NCBI RefSeq assembly: GCF_900156745.1
Contig: NZ_LT707065.1
Location: forward strand, 2,480,001-2,544,000
Direction of reading: 5' to 3'
DNA: 64,000 nt
Source of the DNA: Achromobacter sp. MFA1 R4
GTDB lineage: Bacteria > Pseudomonadota > Gammaproteobacteria > Burkholderiales > Burkholderiaceae_B
The position numbers were made by a program, and so were the translations under genes. Below, in pieces: positions 1-13,823 of this stretch. Within the stretch, counting starts at the first letter, position 1. The number at the start of each line of letters is the position of its first letter. The notes below the pieces were generated by a model. It saw nothing but the letters and a program-made list of their open reading frames with translations. It made no database searches and was not told the origin of the DNA.

Positions 1-39
1 CACGCCGAGCTGCTGAACCAGCTCCGCGCGCAGCTCTAA
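1..39 (+). CDS. atpF: ATP synthase F0 subunit b, C-terminal end (partial)
   Basis: Only the last 12 codons and the TAA stop lie in the window. The peptide ends AELLNQLRAQL, which fits the C-terminus of the b subunit, the peripheral stalk protein that links the membrane F0 part to the delta subunit of F1. The identity rests mainly on position: atpF precedes atpH in proteobacterial atp operons, and the gap to the next start is 12 bases. The start of the gene is outside the window. Confidence 0.85.
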   Translation, partial: HAELLNQLRAQL

Positions 40-51
40 TCCGGGACCGTC

Positions 52-591
52 ATGGCTGAACTTTCCACTGTTGCCCGGCCCTACGCTGAAGCCCTCTTCA
101 GCGCAGCGCGCGACGACAAGGCCGGTCTGCCGGCGTGGGCCGACCTGGTCAGCGAAATGTCGCAGGTCGCCTCCAACCCCGACGTGCGCGAGGCCATGGC
201 CGACCCGCGTCTGGGCGACAAGCAGCGCGTCGACCTGTTTACCGGCCTGATCAAGGCCGATTTGCCGCAAGCCGCCCGCAATTTCATCGAGCTGCTGGTC
301 GAAAACGACCGGCTGCTGCTGCTGCCCGAGATCGCCTCGCAATTCGTCGCGCTGCGGAATCGTCACGAAGGCACGGCGCAGGCGGAAATCACCAGCGCGT
401 TCGAGCTGAGCGATGCCCAGGTCAAGGACCTGATCGTCGCGCTCGAACAAAAATTCGGCCTCAAGCTCAAGCCCAGCGTTACCGTCGACCCGTCGCTGAT
501 CGGCGGCGTGCGCGTGGCCGTCGGCGACCAGGTGCTCGATACTTCCGTACAAGCCCAATTGGTCCGCATGCGCGATCAGCTCGCCGCTTAA
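52..591 (+). CDS. atpH: ATP synthase F1 subunit delta
   Basis: The 179-residue protein is the F1 delta subunit (OSCP in mitochondria), which joins the top of the alpha3beta3 head to the peripheral stalk. It opens with the family pattern [12 protein letters not shown] and ends with the conserved segment [20 protein letters not shown], where the GG is nearly invariant. The length is normal for the family. The ATG is 12 bases after the atpF stop and atpA begins 28 bases after the stop here, so it sits inside one operon. Subunit identity is certain from both motif and order. Confidence 0.97.
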   Translation: MAELSTVARPYAEALFSAARDDKAGLPAWADLVSEMSQVASNPDVREAMADPRLGDKQRVDLFTGLIKADLPQAARNFIELLVENDRLLLLPEIASQFVALRNRHEGTAQAEITSAFELSDAQVKDLIVALEQKFGLKLKPSVTVDPSLIGGVRVAVGDQVLDTSVQAQLVRMRDQLAA

Positions 592-619
592 GGCTACTAA
601 CAGGATTCCAGGAGTCAAT

Positions 620-2161
620 ATGCAACTCAATCCCTCCGAGATCAGCGAACTGCTCAAGAGCCGCATCGAGGGCCTGGGCGCTTCGGCTGATGTCCGTACT
701 CAGGGCACCGTCGTGTCCGTGACCGACGGTATTACCCGCATCCACGGCCTGTCGGACGTGATGCAGGGCGAAATGCTCGAATTCCCCAACAACGTTTTCG
801 GTCTGGCGCTCAACCTCGAGCGTGATTCCGTCGGCGCCGTGATTCTGGGCGACTACACCGGCGTTTCCGAAGGCGACCAGGTCAAGACGACCGGCCGCAT
901 TCTGGAAGTCCCGGTCGGTCCGGAACTGAAAGGCCGCGTGGTCAACACGCTGGGCGAGCCGATCGACGGCAAGGGCCCGGTCAACGCCAAGGCCACCGAC
1001 ATCATCGAAAAAGTGGCGCCTGGCGTTATCGCCCGCCGCTCGGTGTCGCAGCCGCTGCAAACCGGCATCAAGGCTATCGACTCGATGGTTCCCATCGGCC
1101 GTGGCCAGCGCGAACTGATCATTGGCGACCGCCAGACCGGCAAGACCGCCGTGGCCGTCGACACGATCATCAGCCAGAAGGGCAAGGGCGTCACCTGCGT
1201 GTACGTCGCCATCGGCCAGAAGGCTTCGACGATCAACAACGTGGTCCGCAAGCTCGAAGAGCACGGCGCGATGGAATACACCATCGTCGTGGCTGCCTCG
1301 GCTTCCGACTCCGCCGCCATGCAGTACCTGGCCGCCTACGCCGGCTGCACGATGGGCGAATACTTCCGCGATCGCGGCGAAGACGCCCTGATCGTCTATG
1401 ACGACCTGACCAAGCAAGCCTGGGCCTATCGCCAGGTCTCGCTGCTGCTGCGCCGTCCGCCGGGCCGCGAAGCCTACCCGGGCGACGTGTTCTACCTGCA
1501 CTCGCGCCTGCTCGAGCGTGCTGCTCGCGTCAACGAAGAATACGTCGAGAAGTTCACCGACGGCGCCGTCAAGGGCAAGACCGGCTCGCTGACCGCGCTG
1601 CCGATCATCGAAACCCAGGCAGGCGACGTGTCGGCCTTCGTTCCGACCAACGTGATCTCGATCACCGACGGCCAGATCTTCCTGGAAACCGACCTGTTCA
1701 ACGCCGGTGTCCGCCCCGCCATCAACGCCGGTATCTCGGTGTCGCGCGTCGGTGGCGCTGCCCAGACCAAGGTCGTCAAGAAGCTGTCCGGCGGTATCCG
1801 TACCGACCTGGCGCAGTACCGTGAACTGGCCGCCTTCGCGCAGTTCGCCTCCGACCTGGACGACGCGACCCGTCGCCAGTTGGAACGCGGCAAGCGCGTG
1901 GTGGAACTGCTCAAGCAGCCGCAATACCAGCCGCTGCAAGTGTGGGAACTGGCTGTCACGCTGTACACGGTCAACAACGGCTACCTGGATGACGTGGACG
2001 TGGCCCAAGTGCTGTCGTTCGAGAAGTCGCTGAAGGATCAGTTGAAGGCCAAGCACGCTGCCCTGATCCAGCGCATCGAAGACACCAAGGAACTGTCCAA
2101 GGACGACGAGGCCGAACTGGCTTCGACCATCCAGGAATTCAAGAAGCACGGTGCTTTTTAA
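620..2161 (+). CDS. atpA: ATP synthase F1 subunit alpha
   Basis: The 513-residue alpha subunit carries the non-catalytic nucleotide sites of F1. The N-terminal beta-barrel domain covers about residues 25-95. The P-loop GDRQTGKT is near residue 170, and the signature [11 protein letters not shown] near residue 285 is typical of alpha. The helical C-terminal domain follows. Length equals the E. coli protein (513). A GGAGTC ribosome site stands just before the ATG. It lies between atpH and atpG in the usual order, under operon control. Confidence 0.99.
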   Translation: MQLNPSEISELLKSRIEGLGASADVRTQGTVVSVTDGITRIHGLSDVMQGEMLEFPNNVFGLALNLERDSVGAVILGDYTGVSEGDQVKTTGRILEVPVGPELKGRVVNTLGEPIDGKGPVNAKATDIIEKVAPGVIARRSVSQPLQTGIKAIDSMVPIGRGQRELIIGDRQTGKTAVAVDTIISQKGKGVTCVYVAIGQKASTINNVVRKLEEHGAMEYTIVVAASASDSAAMQYLAAYAGCTMGEYFRDRGEDALIVYDDLTKQAWAYRQVSLLLRRPPGREAYPGDVFYLHSRLLERAARVNEEYVEKFTDGAVKGKTGSLTALPIIETQAGDVSAFVPTNVISITDGQIFLETDLFNAGVRPAINAGISVSRVGGAAQTKVVKKLSGGIRTDLAQYRELAAFAQFASDLDDATRRQLERGKRVVELLKQPQYQPLQVWELAVTLYTVNNGYLDDVDVAQVLSFEKSLKDQLKAKHAALIQRIEDTKELSKDDEAELASTIQEFKKHGAF

Positions 2162-2259
2162 GAAAGTGATGGGTTAGGCGTCCGCGACGCCTCGCCCATC
2201 CTTACCGGATGGATGAGGCGCCAGCGGAACCCATCGGCCAGTCTTCACAGGAAAGCGCA

Positions 2260-4609
<2,350 letters not shown>

Positions 4610-4618
4610 GGAACCGAT

Positions 4619-5044
4619 ATGGCTACCCTGCATGTGGATGTGGTCAGCGCAGAGGAAGCGATCTTCACCGGCGAGGCGAAGTTCGTGGTTCTGCCTGGCG
4701 AGTCGGGTGAGCTGGGCATTCTGCCCGGTCACACCCCGCTGATCTCGCGCATACGCCCCGGAACGGTCAAGATCGTTCGTGCCGACCAAGGCGAGGAAAA
4801 CATCTTCGTCGCCGGGGGTATCCTGGAAGTTCAGCCGGGCAGCGTGACGGTCCTGGCCGACACGGCTATCCGTGCCGCCGACCTCGACGAAGCCCGCGCC
4901 CTGGAAGCGCGCCAGAAGGCCGAACTGGCCCTGGCCAACGCCAAGGACAAGGCTGACATCGCTGTCGTCGAAGCCGAGCTCGCCATGCTGGCTGCGCAAG
5001 CCATCGCGGCGCGCAAGCTGCGCCAAGGCGGCCGCTCGCACTAA
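4619..5044 (+). CDS. atpC: ATP synthase F1 subunit epsilon
   Basis: Epsilon couples rotor and c-ring and can inhibit ATP hydrolysis through its C-terminal helices. The 141-residue protein has the N-terminal beta-sandwich (about residues 1-85, including [14 protein letters not shown]) and the C-terminal two-helix hairpin rich in Ala, Glu and Lys. The length is typical. It is the last gene of the atp operon: a terminator hairpin follows 36 bases after the stop. Confidence 0.98.
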   Translation: MATLHVDVVSAEEAIFTGEAKFVVLPGESGELGILPGHTPLISRIRPGTVKIVRADQGEENIFVAGGILEVQPGSVTVLADTAIRAADLDEARALEARQKAELALANAKDKADIAVVEAELAMLAAQAIAARKLRQGGRSH

Positions 5045-5080
5045 GCGGCAAGATGCTCTCCGGGCGCGTCCCGGACCTGG

Positions 5081-5107
5081 AAAAGGCGGCCTGCGGGTCG
5101 CTTTTTT
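5081..5107 (+). terminator. Rho-independent terminator of the atp operon
   Basis: A GCGGCC/GGTCGC stem (one G-T pair) with loop TGCG is preceded by AAAAG and followed by six T residues. It lies directly after atpC and before the next gene on the same strand. Confidence 0.85.
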
Positions 5108-5245
5108 CATGCCTGGAGAAAGCGCGGCAGGGCCGCCGCGCCGCATCGCCGCGCCGACGGCGGCCCGCCGCAATGCGTTCACTACGAATAGCCGGGCGCG
5201 GCCTCCAAAAGTAGCCTGCGGTTTTGCGATGCAGACGAGGAAGGC

Positions 5246-6106
5246 ATGCGAGACGTGCTGGATTGCGGGGTGCTGCTGGCGCCCGGCCACGAAAAGACGA
5301 TGGGCGCCTGGGTCACCGGCCATCAGGCGGTGCTGACGCGCGTGCGGCTGCATCCGGTGCCGTTGCCCTCGCCGCCGCCCGATGCGCTGGCCCGCATCGC
5401 GTTGTCGCTGCGGCGTTTCGACGGTTGCATCCTGCCCGTGGCGCCGTGCTCGCTCGCCTGGGCCCGCATGGCGCTGCAGCAAGCGCGGGACGCGCTGACG
5501 ACGCCCATCCTGCTCCTCATCCACGACGTCAAGGCGCCCGCGATCCTGGACCTGCTGAGCCTGGGCGCCGCGGACTTCATCGGTCAGCCGGTCTGCCCGG
5601 AAAGCATGCGGGTGCGGCTGGCCCGCCTGGCCCGCCCCGGCGCCGCCCGGCCAGGCAGCGTGGCGGGCGGGGTCCACGAACGCCAGGTCAGCTACCTGGG
5701 CGCCCCAGTCGAGGCGGACCGGGCCATGCCGGCCTTGGCGCCGGCCCATGCGATGCGTGCCCACCGCGCAGCGGGGGCCGTCCCGACGCCCTGGGCCGCC
5801 GCGCCGCATGCGCGGCCCCGGATGCCCGCCGACATCGTCGAGCAGGCGTTGAACACCATGCGCCATCAATACAGAAGATCCGCCCCGGAGACATTCCGCG
5901 CGGCCAAGGCGCAGGTCGTGAACGGCTTCGAGCGCGAATACATCCGGCATGCGCTGTCGCGCCACGGGGGCAACGTCGCGCAGGCGGCGCGCGCCTGCGC
6001 CAAGCACCGGCGGGCATTCTGGGCGCTGATGCGCAAGCACGGCATCGACGCCGCGCCTTATCGCCAGGCCGCGCTGGCAGTGGGGCGCGTCAGCATGGAG
6101 GACTGA
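5246..6106 (+). CDS. Fis-type helix-turn-helix protein with receiver-like N-terminus
   Basis: The protein has 286 residues. The C-terminal 45 residues (about 230-270, including GNVAQAARACAKHRRAFWAL) match the Fis/NtrC-type DNA-binding helix-turn-helix. The N-terminal 130 residues have the rhythm of a response-regulator receiver domain (a hydrophobic strand LLLIHD, then LLSLGAADFIGQPV), but I see no clear acidic pocket plus phospho-acceptor aspartate in the usual places, so it may be a pseudo-receiver. There is no AAA+ sigma-54 domain between the two ends; instead there is a Pro/Ala/Arg-rich linker. GAGGAAGG stands before the ATG. It follows the atp terminator, so it has its own transcription. 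The target genes are unknown. Confidence 0.6.
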   Translation: MRDVLDCGVLLAPGHEKTMGAWVTGHQAVLTRVRLHPVPLPSPPPDALARIALSLRRFDGCILPVAPCSLAWARMALQQARDALTTPILLLIHDVKAPAILDLLSLGAADFIGQPVCPESMRVRLARLARPGAARPGSVAGGVHERQVSYLGAPVEADRAMPALAPAHAMRAHRAAGAVPTPWAAAPHARPRMPADIVEQALNTMRHQYRRSAPETFRAAKAQVVNGFEREYIRHALSRHGGNVAQAARACAKHRRAFWALMRKHGIDAAPYRQAALAVGRVSMED

Positions 6107-6299
6107 TACGGGTTCGCCGCGATACCGACCGCGCGGCGTCCGCGACCGTCACGTGCGACCGCATTAGGCCCCCGCCGCGCGCCCGCAGCACAGCATGCCG
6201 ACCGGCCCCGTTGCGTCCGGTCAAGCCGGCCATGGCGGGTTCGGCCGCCTTGTCAGCCAGGGGAAGTAAACTCACGGCTTCCGATCGTCGAGGTTAGCC

Positions 6300-7373
6300 G
6301 TGTCTGCTCCCCGTTTGAAGAACGATGTGTTCCTGCGCGCCCTGATGCGCGAACCCGTGCCGTATACCCCCATCTGGCTCATGCGCCAGGCGGGTCGCTA
6401 TCTGCCCGAGTACCGCGAAACGCGCGCGCGCGCGGGCTCCTTCATGGGCCTGGCGCAGAACCCGGACTACGCCTCGGAAGTCACGCTGCAGCCGCTGGAA
6501 CGCTATGACCTGGACGCGGCCATCCTGTTTTCCGACATCCTGACCGTGCCTCACGCCATGGGCCTGGGCCTGGACTTCGCCGAAGGCGAGGGCCCGCGCT
6601 TTGCGCATCCCATTCGTACCGAAGAGGACGTGGCGCGCCTGGCCGTGCCCGACATGGACAAGCTGCGCTATGTCTTTGACGCGGTCAGCGTGATCCGCCG
6701 CGATCTGGACGGCAAGGTGCCGCTGATCGGCTTTGCCGGCAGTCCCTGGACGATCGCCTGTTACATGGTCGAAGGCAAGGGCAGCGACGACTACCGCCTG
6801 ATCAAGACCCTGCTGTATTCGCGCCCCGATCTGCTGCACCGCATCCTCGAGATCAATGCCGAAGCCACCCTGCAATACCTGAACGGCCAGATCGCCGCGG
6901 GCGCCCAGGCCGTGATGCTGTTCGATAGTTGGGGCGGCGTGCTGGCTGACGGCCTGTTCCAGCAGTTCTCGCTGGCGTACACCCGGAAAGTCGTGGCGGG
7001 CCTGACGCGCGAGCATGAAGGCCGGCGCGTGCCGGTCATTGTGTTCACCAAGGGCGGCGGCCAGTGGCTCGAAGACATCGCGGCCTGTGGCAGCGACGCG
7101 GTCGGCCTGGACTGGACGGTGGACCTGGCGGCAGCCCGCCGCCGTACCGGCGACTCGGTCGCGTTCCAGGGCAATCTGGATCCGATGGCGCTCTTCGGCG
7201 GCGCAAGCGCCATCCGCGCGGAAGCGCGCCGCGTGCTGGACGCCTTCGGGCCGGTGGGCAAGGGCGGCCATGTCTTCAATCTGGGGCACGGCATTTCCCG
7301 CTTCACTCCGCCAGAAGCCGTAGCTGAATTGGTCGATGAAGTCCACCAGTACAGCCGCGCCCTCCACGCGTAA
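6300..7373 (+). CDS. hemE: Uroporphyrinogen decarboxylase
   Basis: The enzyme removes four carboxyl groups from uroporphyrinogen III to give coproporphyrinogen III in haem synthesis. The 357-residue protein starts at a GTG, which yields the canonical N-terminus with [16 protein letters not shown] (substrate-binding arginines). The second signature [19 protein letters not shown] and the C-terminal FNLGHGI motif are intact. A GAGG site stands about 8 bases upstream. The gene is monocistronic in appearance, with an imperfect stem-loop just after the stop. Confidence 0.97.
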   Translation: MSAPRLKNDVFLRALMREPVPYTPIWLMRQAGRYLPEYRETRARAGSFMGLAQNPDYASEVTLQPLERYDLDAAILFSDILTVPHAMGLGLDFAEGEGPRFAHPIRTEEDVARLAVPDMDKLRYVFDAVSVIRRDLDGKVPLIGFAGSPWTIACYMVEGKGSDDYRLIKTLLYSRPDLLHRILEINAEATLQYLNGQIAAGAQAVMLFDSWGGVLADGLFQQFSLAYTRKVVAGLTREHEGRRVPVIVFTKGGGQWLEDIAACGSDAVGLDWTVDLAAARRRTGDSVAFQGNLDPMALFGGASAIRAEARRVLDAFGPVGKGGHVFNLGHGISRFTPPEAVAELVDEVHQYSRALHA

Positions 7374-7383
7374 GTAAGTGAAC

Positions 7384-7406
7384 GCTTCGGTCCCAAGGGC
7401 CGAAGC
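7384..7406 (+). repeat. Hairpin after hemE
   Basis: A seven-base stem GCTTCGG/CCGAAGC encloses a nine-base loop, 10 bases after the hemE stop. There is no T-tract on either side, so it is at best a weak terminator or an mRNA 3' stabiliser. Confidence 0.5.
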
Positions 7407-7449
7407 AAGTGGGCCCCGCGGCCGACTTGTGCACAATAAATTCAGGGCC

Positions 7450-7461
7450 AGGGAAAACCCT
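7450..7461. promoter_or_regulatory. AGGGAAAACCCT palindrome between hemE and priA
   Basis: The 12-mer AGGG-AAAA-CCCT is identical to the one at 25056-25067. It lies in the AT-richer gap upstream of priA. Its role is unknown. Confidence 0.4.
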
Positions 7462-7603
7462 CTCTAAGCTGGCTTACAATCTTGAAACTTGCTTCAAGTG
7501 CTTGTTTTAAATAGAGAAATGCGGTTTATCAACAAGGGTGCAATAGTTTGTGCATTCTTGCCATATTCCATTTTCTGATGTTGCCCTGGCCTTTTCCCCA
7601 AAG

Positions 7604-7612
7604 TTATCCACA
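7604..7612 (+). promoter_or_regulatory. DnaA-box sequence TTATCCACA
   Basis: The nine bases equal the strict DnaA-box consensus TTATCCACA. The site is single and lies about 100 bases upstream of priA, the replication-restart helicase. Whether DnaA binds it cannot be told from sequence alone. Confidence 0.5.
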
Positions 7613-7709
7613 GGAGCCGGTGGAAGATTGACGCTCCGACAAGCGACAATCCTGTCATCCCGGTCCTGCCGCTCCTCATTCTTTCGGCTAGTCCTTTTTC
7701 AGTAGATGC

Positions 7710-9815
<2,106 letters not shown>

Positions 9816-10023
9816 TCGTGTCGGTGCGCCGATGCGCCATCGATCCGATTGTTCTATGATCGTCTTCCTCTATCGCGCCGGCGCGGCAGACCCGCTGCGG
9901 CGGCTGCGCCCGTCCCCTTTTTTCCGCGTTTTTCCGGCCTGCTCGCGGGCGGCGGCAAGGCTTTTGCCTGCCGGCCGCCATGGCATGGCCGCCGCGACGC
10001 ACGCATGACCACCTGACTCTCCA

Positions 10024-12087
10024 ATGTCCGCAAGCGAACCGATTGGCCACGGCATGAATCCCGCGCAACGGGAGGCGACGCTCTACCTGGACGGCCCCTG
10101 CCTGGTGCTGGCCGGCGCGGGCAGCGGCAAGACGCGCGTCATCACGCAGAAGATCGCCTACCTGCTGCGCGAATGCGGCTACATGGGCCGCAACGTCGTG
10201 GCGCTGACCTTCACCAACAAGGCCGCGCGCGAAATGGACGAGCGCGTGAAGACGCTGGTGGACCGCAAGCTGTCCAAGGGTCTGATCATCAGCACCTTCC
10301 ACTCGCTGGGTGTGAAGATGCTGCGCGAAGAGGCGCGCAACGCGGGCCTGAAGCCCACGTTTTCCATCCTGGATGCCGACGACGCCATGGCGATCATCCA
10401 GGAACTGCTGGCGACCACCGACAAGGCGCGCCTGCGCCACGTGCAGGGCATCATCTCGCTGTGGAAGAACGCGCTGCTGGAGCCGGACGACGCGGCGCGC
10501 GAGGCCATCACGCCGGGCGACGTCGAAGCCGCCAACGTCTACCGCAGCTATGCCGCGACGCTGGCCGCCTACCAGGCCGTGGATTTCGACGATCTCATCC
10601 GCATCCCCGCGCAGCTGCTGGCCAGCAACGAAGAGGTGCGCACGCGCTGGCAGAACCGCGTGCGCTATCTGCTGGTGGACGAATACCAGGACACCAACGT
10701 GTGCCAGTACCGGCTCGTGCAGCTGCTGACGGGGCCTCGCGCGATGTTCACCGCGGTGGGCGACGATGACCAGGCCATCTACGCCTGGCGCGGCGCCACC
10801 ATCGAGAACCTGGCCAAGCTCACGACCGACTACCCCAACATCAAGCTCATCAAGCTTGAGCAGAATTACCGCTCGGTGCAGCGCATCCTGGCGGCCGCCA
10901 ACCAGGTCATCGAAAAGAATCCCAAGCTCTTCGAGAAAAAGCTCTGGTCGGAACTGGGCGTGGGAGAGCCCATCACGGTGTCGCCCATGGACGGCGAAGA
11001 ACACGAGGCCGAATCCATCGCCATGAAGGTGTCGGCCGCGCGCTTCGAACGCCAGGCGCAGTGGAAGGATTTTGCGATCCTGTACCGCAGCAATCACCAG
11101 TCGCGCATCCTGGAGCAGGCGCTGCGCAACCTGAAGATTCCGTACACCATCTCGGGCGGACAGAGCTTTTTCGACAAGGCCGAGGTGCGCGACATCCTGG
11201 CCTACCTGCGCCTGCTGGCCAACGACGATGACGATCCCGCGTTCATCCGCGCGGCCACCACGCCCAAGCGCGGCATCGGCCAGGCAACGCTGCAGGCGCT
11301 GGGCCAGTACGCGGCCAGCCGCGAGCTCTCTTTGCTTGCGGCGGTGGCCGAGACCGGTCTGGAAAGCCAGCTCGCGCCCCGCCAGATCGAGCAGCTTCGC
11401 ACCTTTGCGGAGTTCATCCGGCGCATGCAGTGGCGCGCCGGACGCGGCGCGGCCTCGGACAAGGACGCCGCGCCCGCCGAACCCGCCGGCGCGATCCTGG
11501 ACGATCTGCTCGAAGCCATCCAGTACGAGCGCCATCTGTTCGAACTGTTCGATGAACGGCCGGCGCAGACGCGCTGGCAGAACGTGCTCGAATTGACCGG
11601 CTGGCTCAAGCGCAAGGCCGAAGAAGACAACATGACGCTCTTTGACCTCGTCCAGCACGTGGCCCTGGTCACCATGCTCGAGCGCGGCGAGGAAGAAGAG
11701 CCTGACGCCGTGAAAATGTCGACCCTGCACGCGTCCAAGGGCCTGGAGTATCCGCACGTCTACCTGGCGGGCGTGGAAGAGGGGCTGCTGCCGCACTTGG
11801 GCAAGGACGACGAAGTCGGCGACCCGGCGCGCGCCGCCGAGAACCTCGCCACCCGCATCCAGGAAGAACGCCGCCTGATGTACGTCGGCATCACGCGCGC
11901 GCAGCGCACCCTGCACCTGAGCTGGTGCAAGCGCCGCCGGCGCGCGCGCGAAGACCTGGTGCGCGAGCCCTCGCGCTTCATCGAGGAAATGGGGCTGGGC
12001 GACGTGCGCATCCAGGAAGACGACGCCACGGCCGCCATGAGCCCCAAGGAGCGCATGGCCATGCTCAAGGCGCTGCTGAACAAGTAG
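10024..12087 (+). CDS. rep: ATP-dependent DNA helicase Rep (UvrD/Rep family)
   Basis: This superfamily 1A 3'-5' helicase of 687 residues has the P-loop GAGSGKTRV, motif II in LLVDEYQDTN, motif III DDDQAIYAWRGA, motif IV with QNYRS, and the C-terminal motifs TLHASKGLEYPHV and VGITRAQ. Length and the opening MNPAQREATLYLDGPCL fit Rep (673 residues in E. coli) better than UvrD. The first ten residues extend past the usual N-terminus; the ATG at 10054 is an alternative start, and neither has a strong ribosome site. It lies next to priA, another restart helicase, but with a 208-base gap. Confidence 0.93.
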   Translation: MSASEPIGHGMNPAQREATLYLDGPCLVLAGAGSGKTRVITQKIAYLLRECGYMGRNVVALTFTNKAAREMDERVKTLVDRKLSKGLIISTFHSLGVKMLREEARNAGLKPTFSILDADDAMAIIQELLATTDKARLRHVQGIISLWKNALLEPDDAAREAITPGDVEAANVYRSYAATLAAYQAVDFDDLIRIPAQLLASNEEVRTRWQNRVRYLLVDEYQDTNVCQYRLVQLLTGPRAMFTAVGDDDQAIYAWRGATIENLAKLTTDYPNIKLIKLEQNYRSVQRILAAANQVIEKNPKLFEKKLWSELGVGEPITVSPMDGEEHEAESIAMKVSAARFERQAQWKDFAILYRSNHQSRILEQALRNLKIPYTISGGQSFFDKAEVRDILAYLRLLANDDDDPAFIRAATTPKRGIGQATLQALGQYAASRELSLLAAVAETGLESQLAPRQIEQLRTFAEFIRRMQWRAGRGAASDKDAAPAEPAGAILDDLLEAIQYERHLFELFDERPAQTRWQNVLELTGWLKRKAEEDNMTLFDLVQHVALVTMLERGEEEEPDAVKMSTLHASKGLEYPHVYLAGVEEGLLPHLGKDDEVGDPARAAENLATRIQEERRLMYVGITRAQRTLHLSWCKRRRRAREDLVREPSRFIEEMGLGDVRIQEDDATAAMSPKERMAMLKALLNK

Positions 12088-12207
12088 GCAAATAGCGGGG
12101 ACGGGCAGCGGGCCGCTGGGCGCCAAATTCGCGCCACGCCGCGCGCAGGCTTGAAGAACCGCGCCAGTCGCTCCTACACTGGTCTGCCCGGATCGAAGGA
12201 GCGCATC

Positions 12208-13062
12208 ATGTGCCGTTGGCTGGCTTACACCGGTAGTCCCCTGCAAATGGAGAGCGTGCTGTTCAAGGCCAAGCACTCGCTCATCGAACAAAGCCTGCAT
12301 TCCCGGCTGGGCGCCACCACCACGAACGGGGACGGATTCGGGCTGGGTTGGTACGCCCGTCACGTCGAAGGCCGGCCCAGTGAACCGCCTTTCCGCTACC
12401 GCAGCGTGCATCCGGCATGGAACGACCGCAACCTGCGCGAGGCGGCCCGCGCCATCCATTCGCCCCTGTTCGTCGCGCACATCCGCGCCGCCACCGACAC
12501 GCCCGCGCAGGAAACCAATTGCCATCCGTTTCGCCACGGGCAATGGCTCTTCGTCCACAACGGACTCATCCGCGACTATCCGCTGATGCGCCGCGACCTG
12601 ATGCTGATGATCGCGCCGGCGTATTTCGGGTCGCTCGAAGGCTCCACCGATTCCGAGGTGATGTTCCTCTTGGCGCTCACGTTCGGGCTGGACGAGGACC
12701 CCATCGGCGCGATCGCGCGCATGGTCGGCGCCGTCGAAGCGTCCGGGCGGCGCCATGGCGTGGCCCATCCCATCAACATGACCGTGTGCGCGCTGGACGG
12801 CGAGCGCCTCATCGCGGTGCGCTATTCCAGCGAGGGCGACTCGCGCACGCTGTTCCACAACACCTGCGTGCGCCACCTGCGCGAGCTCTATCCCGACAAC
12901 GCGCAGATCGCCGCGCTGGACGACGACGCGTTCCTGCTGCTGTCCGAGCCGCTGTCCGACATGGCCGGCGTATGGGAAGAAGTGCCCGAGGCGACCGCCA
13001 TCATCGCGGGGCGCGGCGATGTCAGCCACCATCGGTTCACGCCGATTCCGCCGGGCGCCTGA
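12208..13062 (+). CDS. Class II glutamine amidotransferase
   Basis: The protein of 284 residues begins MCRWLAYTG: cysteine 2, exposed after removal of Met, is the N-terminal nucleophile of Ntn glutaminases. Further family marks are NGDGFGLGWY near residue 35, an arginine in FVAHIRAAT, and FVHNGLI near residue 115. The frame is open further upstream, but only this ATG places Cys next to Met; AAGGA stands 7 bases before it. Members of this YafJ-like group have no assigned synthetase partner, and none is seen next door, so the acceptor of the released ammonia is unknown. Confidence 0.85.
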   Translation: MCRWLAYTGSPLQMESVLFKAKHSLIEQSLHSRLGATTTNGDGFGLGWYARHVEGRPSEPPFRYRSVHPAWNDRNLREAARAIHSPLFVAHIRAATDTPAQETNCHPFRHGQWLFVHNGLIRDYPLMRRDLMLMIAPAYFGSLEGSTDSEVMFLLALTFGLDEDPIGAIARMVGAVEASGRRHGVAHPINMTVCALDGERLIAVRYSSEGDSRTLFHNTCVRHLRELYPDNAQIAALDDDAFLLLSEPLSDMAGVWEEVPEATAIIAGRGDVSHHRFTPIPPGA

Positions 13063-13186
13063 AACGCCTGCAATACGCTAAATAAGGGTCATCAAGCACG
13101 TATTTCGCATATAGGGGAGAATACGGATCGCATGACTTTGCGACGTCCTGGGCCGCGAAAGCACCCCAACTCAATAAGGAAGTTGC

Positions 13187-13804
13187 ATGACTGATAGCCA
13201 AACCCCGCAGGCCACTGACGCATTCGCGGTGTTTACGCGCACGGGGAGCGCCCCGGATAGCTTTGAATTGCACGAAAACGGCGTTGTCAGCCAGCAAGGC
13301 GGCACCCGTATCTACACCGCGTTCGCGGACATCCAGGATCTTTGCCTGTACCCGTCCACGCAGGACAACACGGCGGGCCCGGCCGACAGCCTGGCTTATC
13401 GCAGCCGCACGGACAGCGCCTGGACCGTCGCGTCGGGCGTCAACGAATTCAGCAAGTTCATGGACGCGTTCCGTTCCCGCTATGTCGCCCAGCGGCTGCC
13501 GGTGCTGGAAGCGCTGACCGAACAAGGCGCCCGCGTCACGTTCCATTATATCGTCGGCGGCCAGTTTCCGGACCTGGAAACGCGCGAGTTGTCGCTGTCG
13601 TCGAAGGGACTGCACATTGACGGCGCCACCTGGCCCTACGAGTCGCTCCGTCCCATCGACCTCGATGACTGGACCGACACCGTCAGCCTGCAAGACGAGA
13701 ACGGCAAGACGGTTTTCTCATGCCAGGTCGCGCGGATCCTGAGTTCAGACCTGTTCGTCAACCTGGTCTACGACCAGTTGGGACAGACCGCGGAATACGC
13801 CTGA
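13187..13804 (+). CDS. Conserved protein of unknown function
   Basis: The 205-residue soluble protein shows no signal peptide, no membrane segment and no catalytic motif I can name. Its arrangement looks like two beta-rich PH-like segments: FELHENGVVSQQGGTRIYTAF near residue 25 and a second repeat of that sort near residue 135 (LSLSSKGLHIDG with WPYESL). That pattern, in which a value is read against a membrane-type field, resembles DUF6585-like proteins, but this is tentative. AAGGAAG precedes the ATG, so translation is likely. It converges with the next gene on the minus strand. Confidence 0.55.
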   Translation: MTDSQTPQATDAFAVFTRTGSAPDSFELHENGVVSQQGGTRIYTAFADIQDLCLYPSTQDNTAGPADSLAYRSRTDSAWTVASGVNEFSKFMDAFRSRYVAQRLPVLEALTEQGARVTFHYIVGGQFPDLETRELSLSSKGLHIDGATWPYESLRPIDLDDWTDTVSLQDENGKTVFSCQVARILSSDLFVNLVYDQLGQTAEYA

Positions 13805-13823
13805 CGCGGCTGCTGCGGCGGGT

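Larger units (their letters stand above)
7374..7709 (+). other. Intergenic region hemE-priA with several inverted repeats
   Basis: This is 336 bases without a convincing gene. It is much more AT-rich than its surroundings, which suggests promoters for priA. It holds a GCTTCGG/CCGAAGC hairpin at 7384-7406, the palindrome AGGGAAAACCCT at 7450-7461, a CTTGAA/TTCAAG repeat at 7481-7498 and a perfect DnaA-box sequence at 7604-7612. No -10/-35 pair could be assigned with confidence. Confidence 0.6.

Noticed and set aside
479-2149. Long minus-strand frame of 556 codons antisense to atpA
   Set aside because: It is the complement of a highly expressed, strongly biased gene; the high GC in third positions keeps antisense frames open. 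The protein has no family features.
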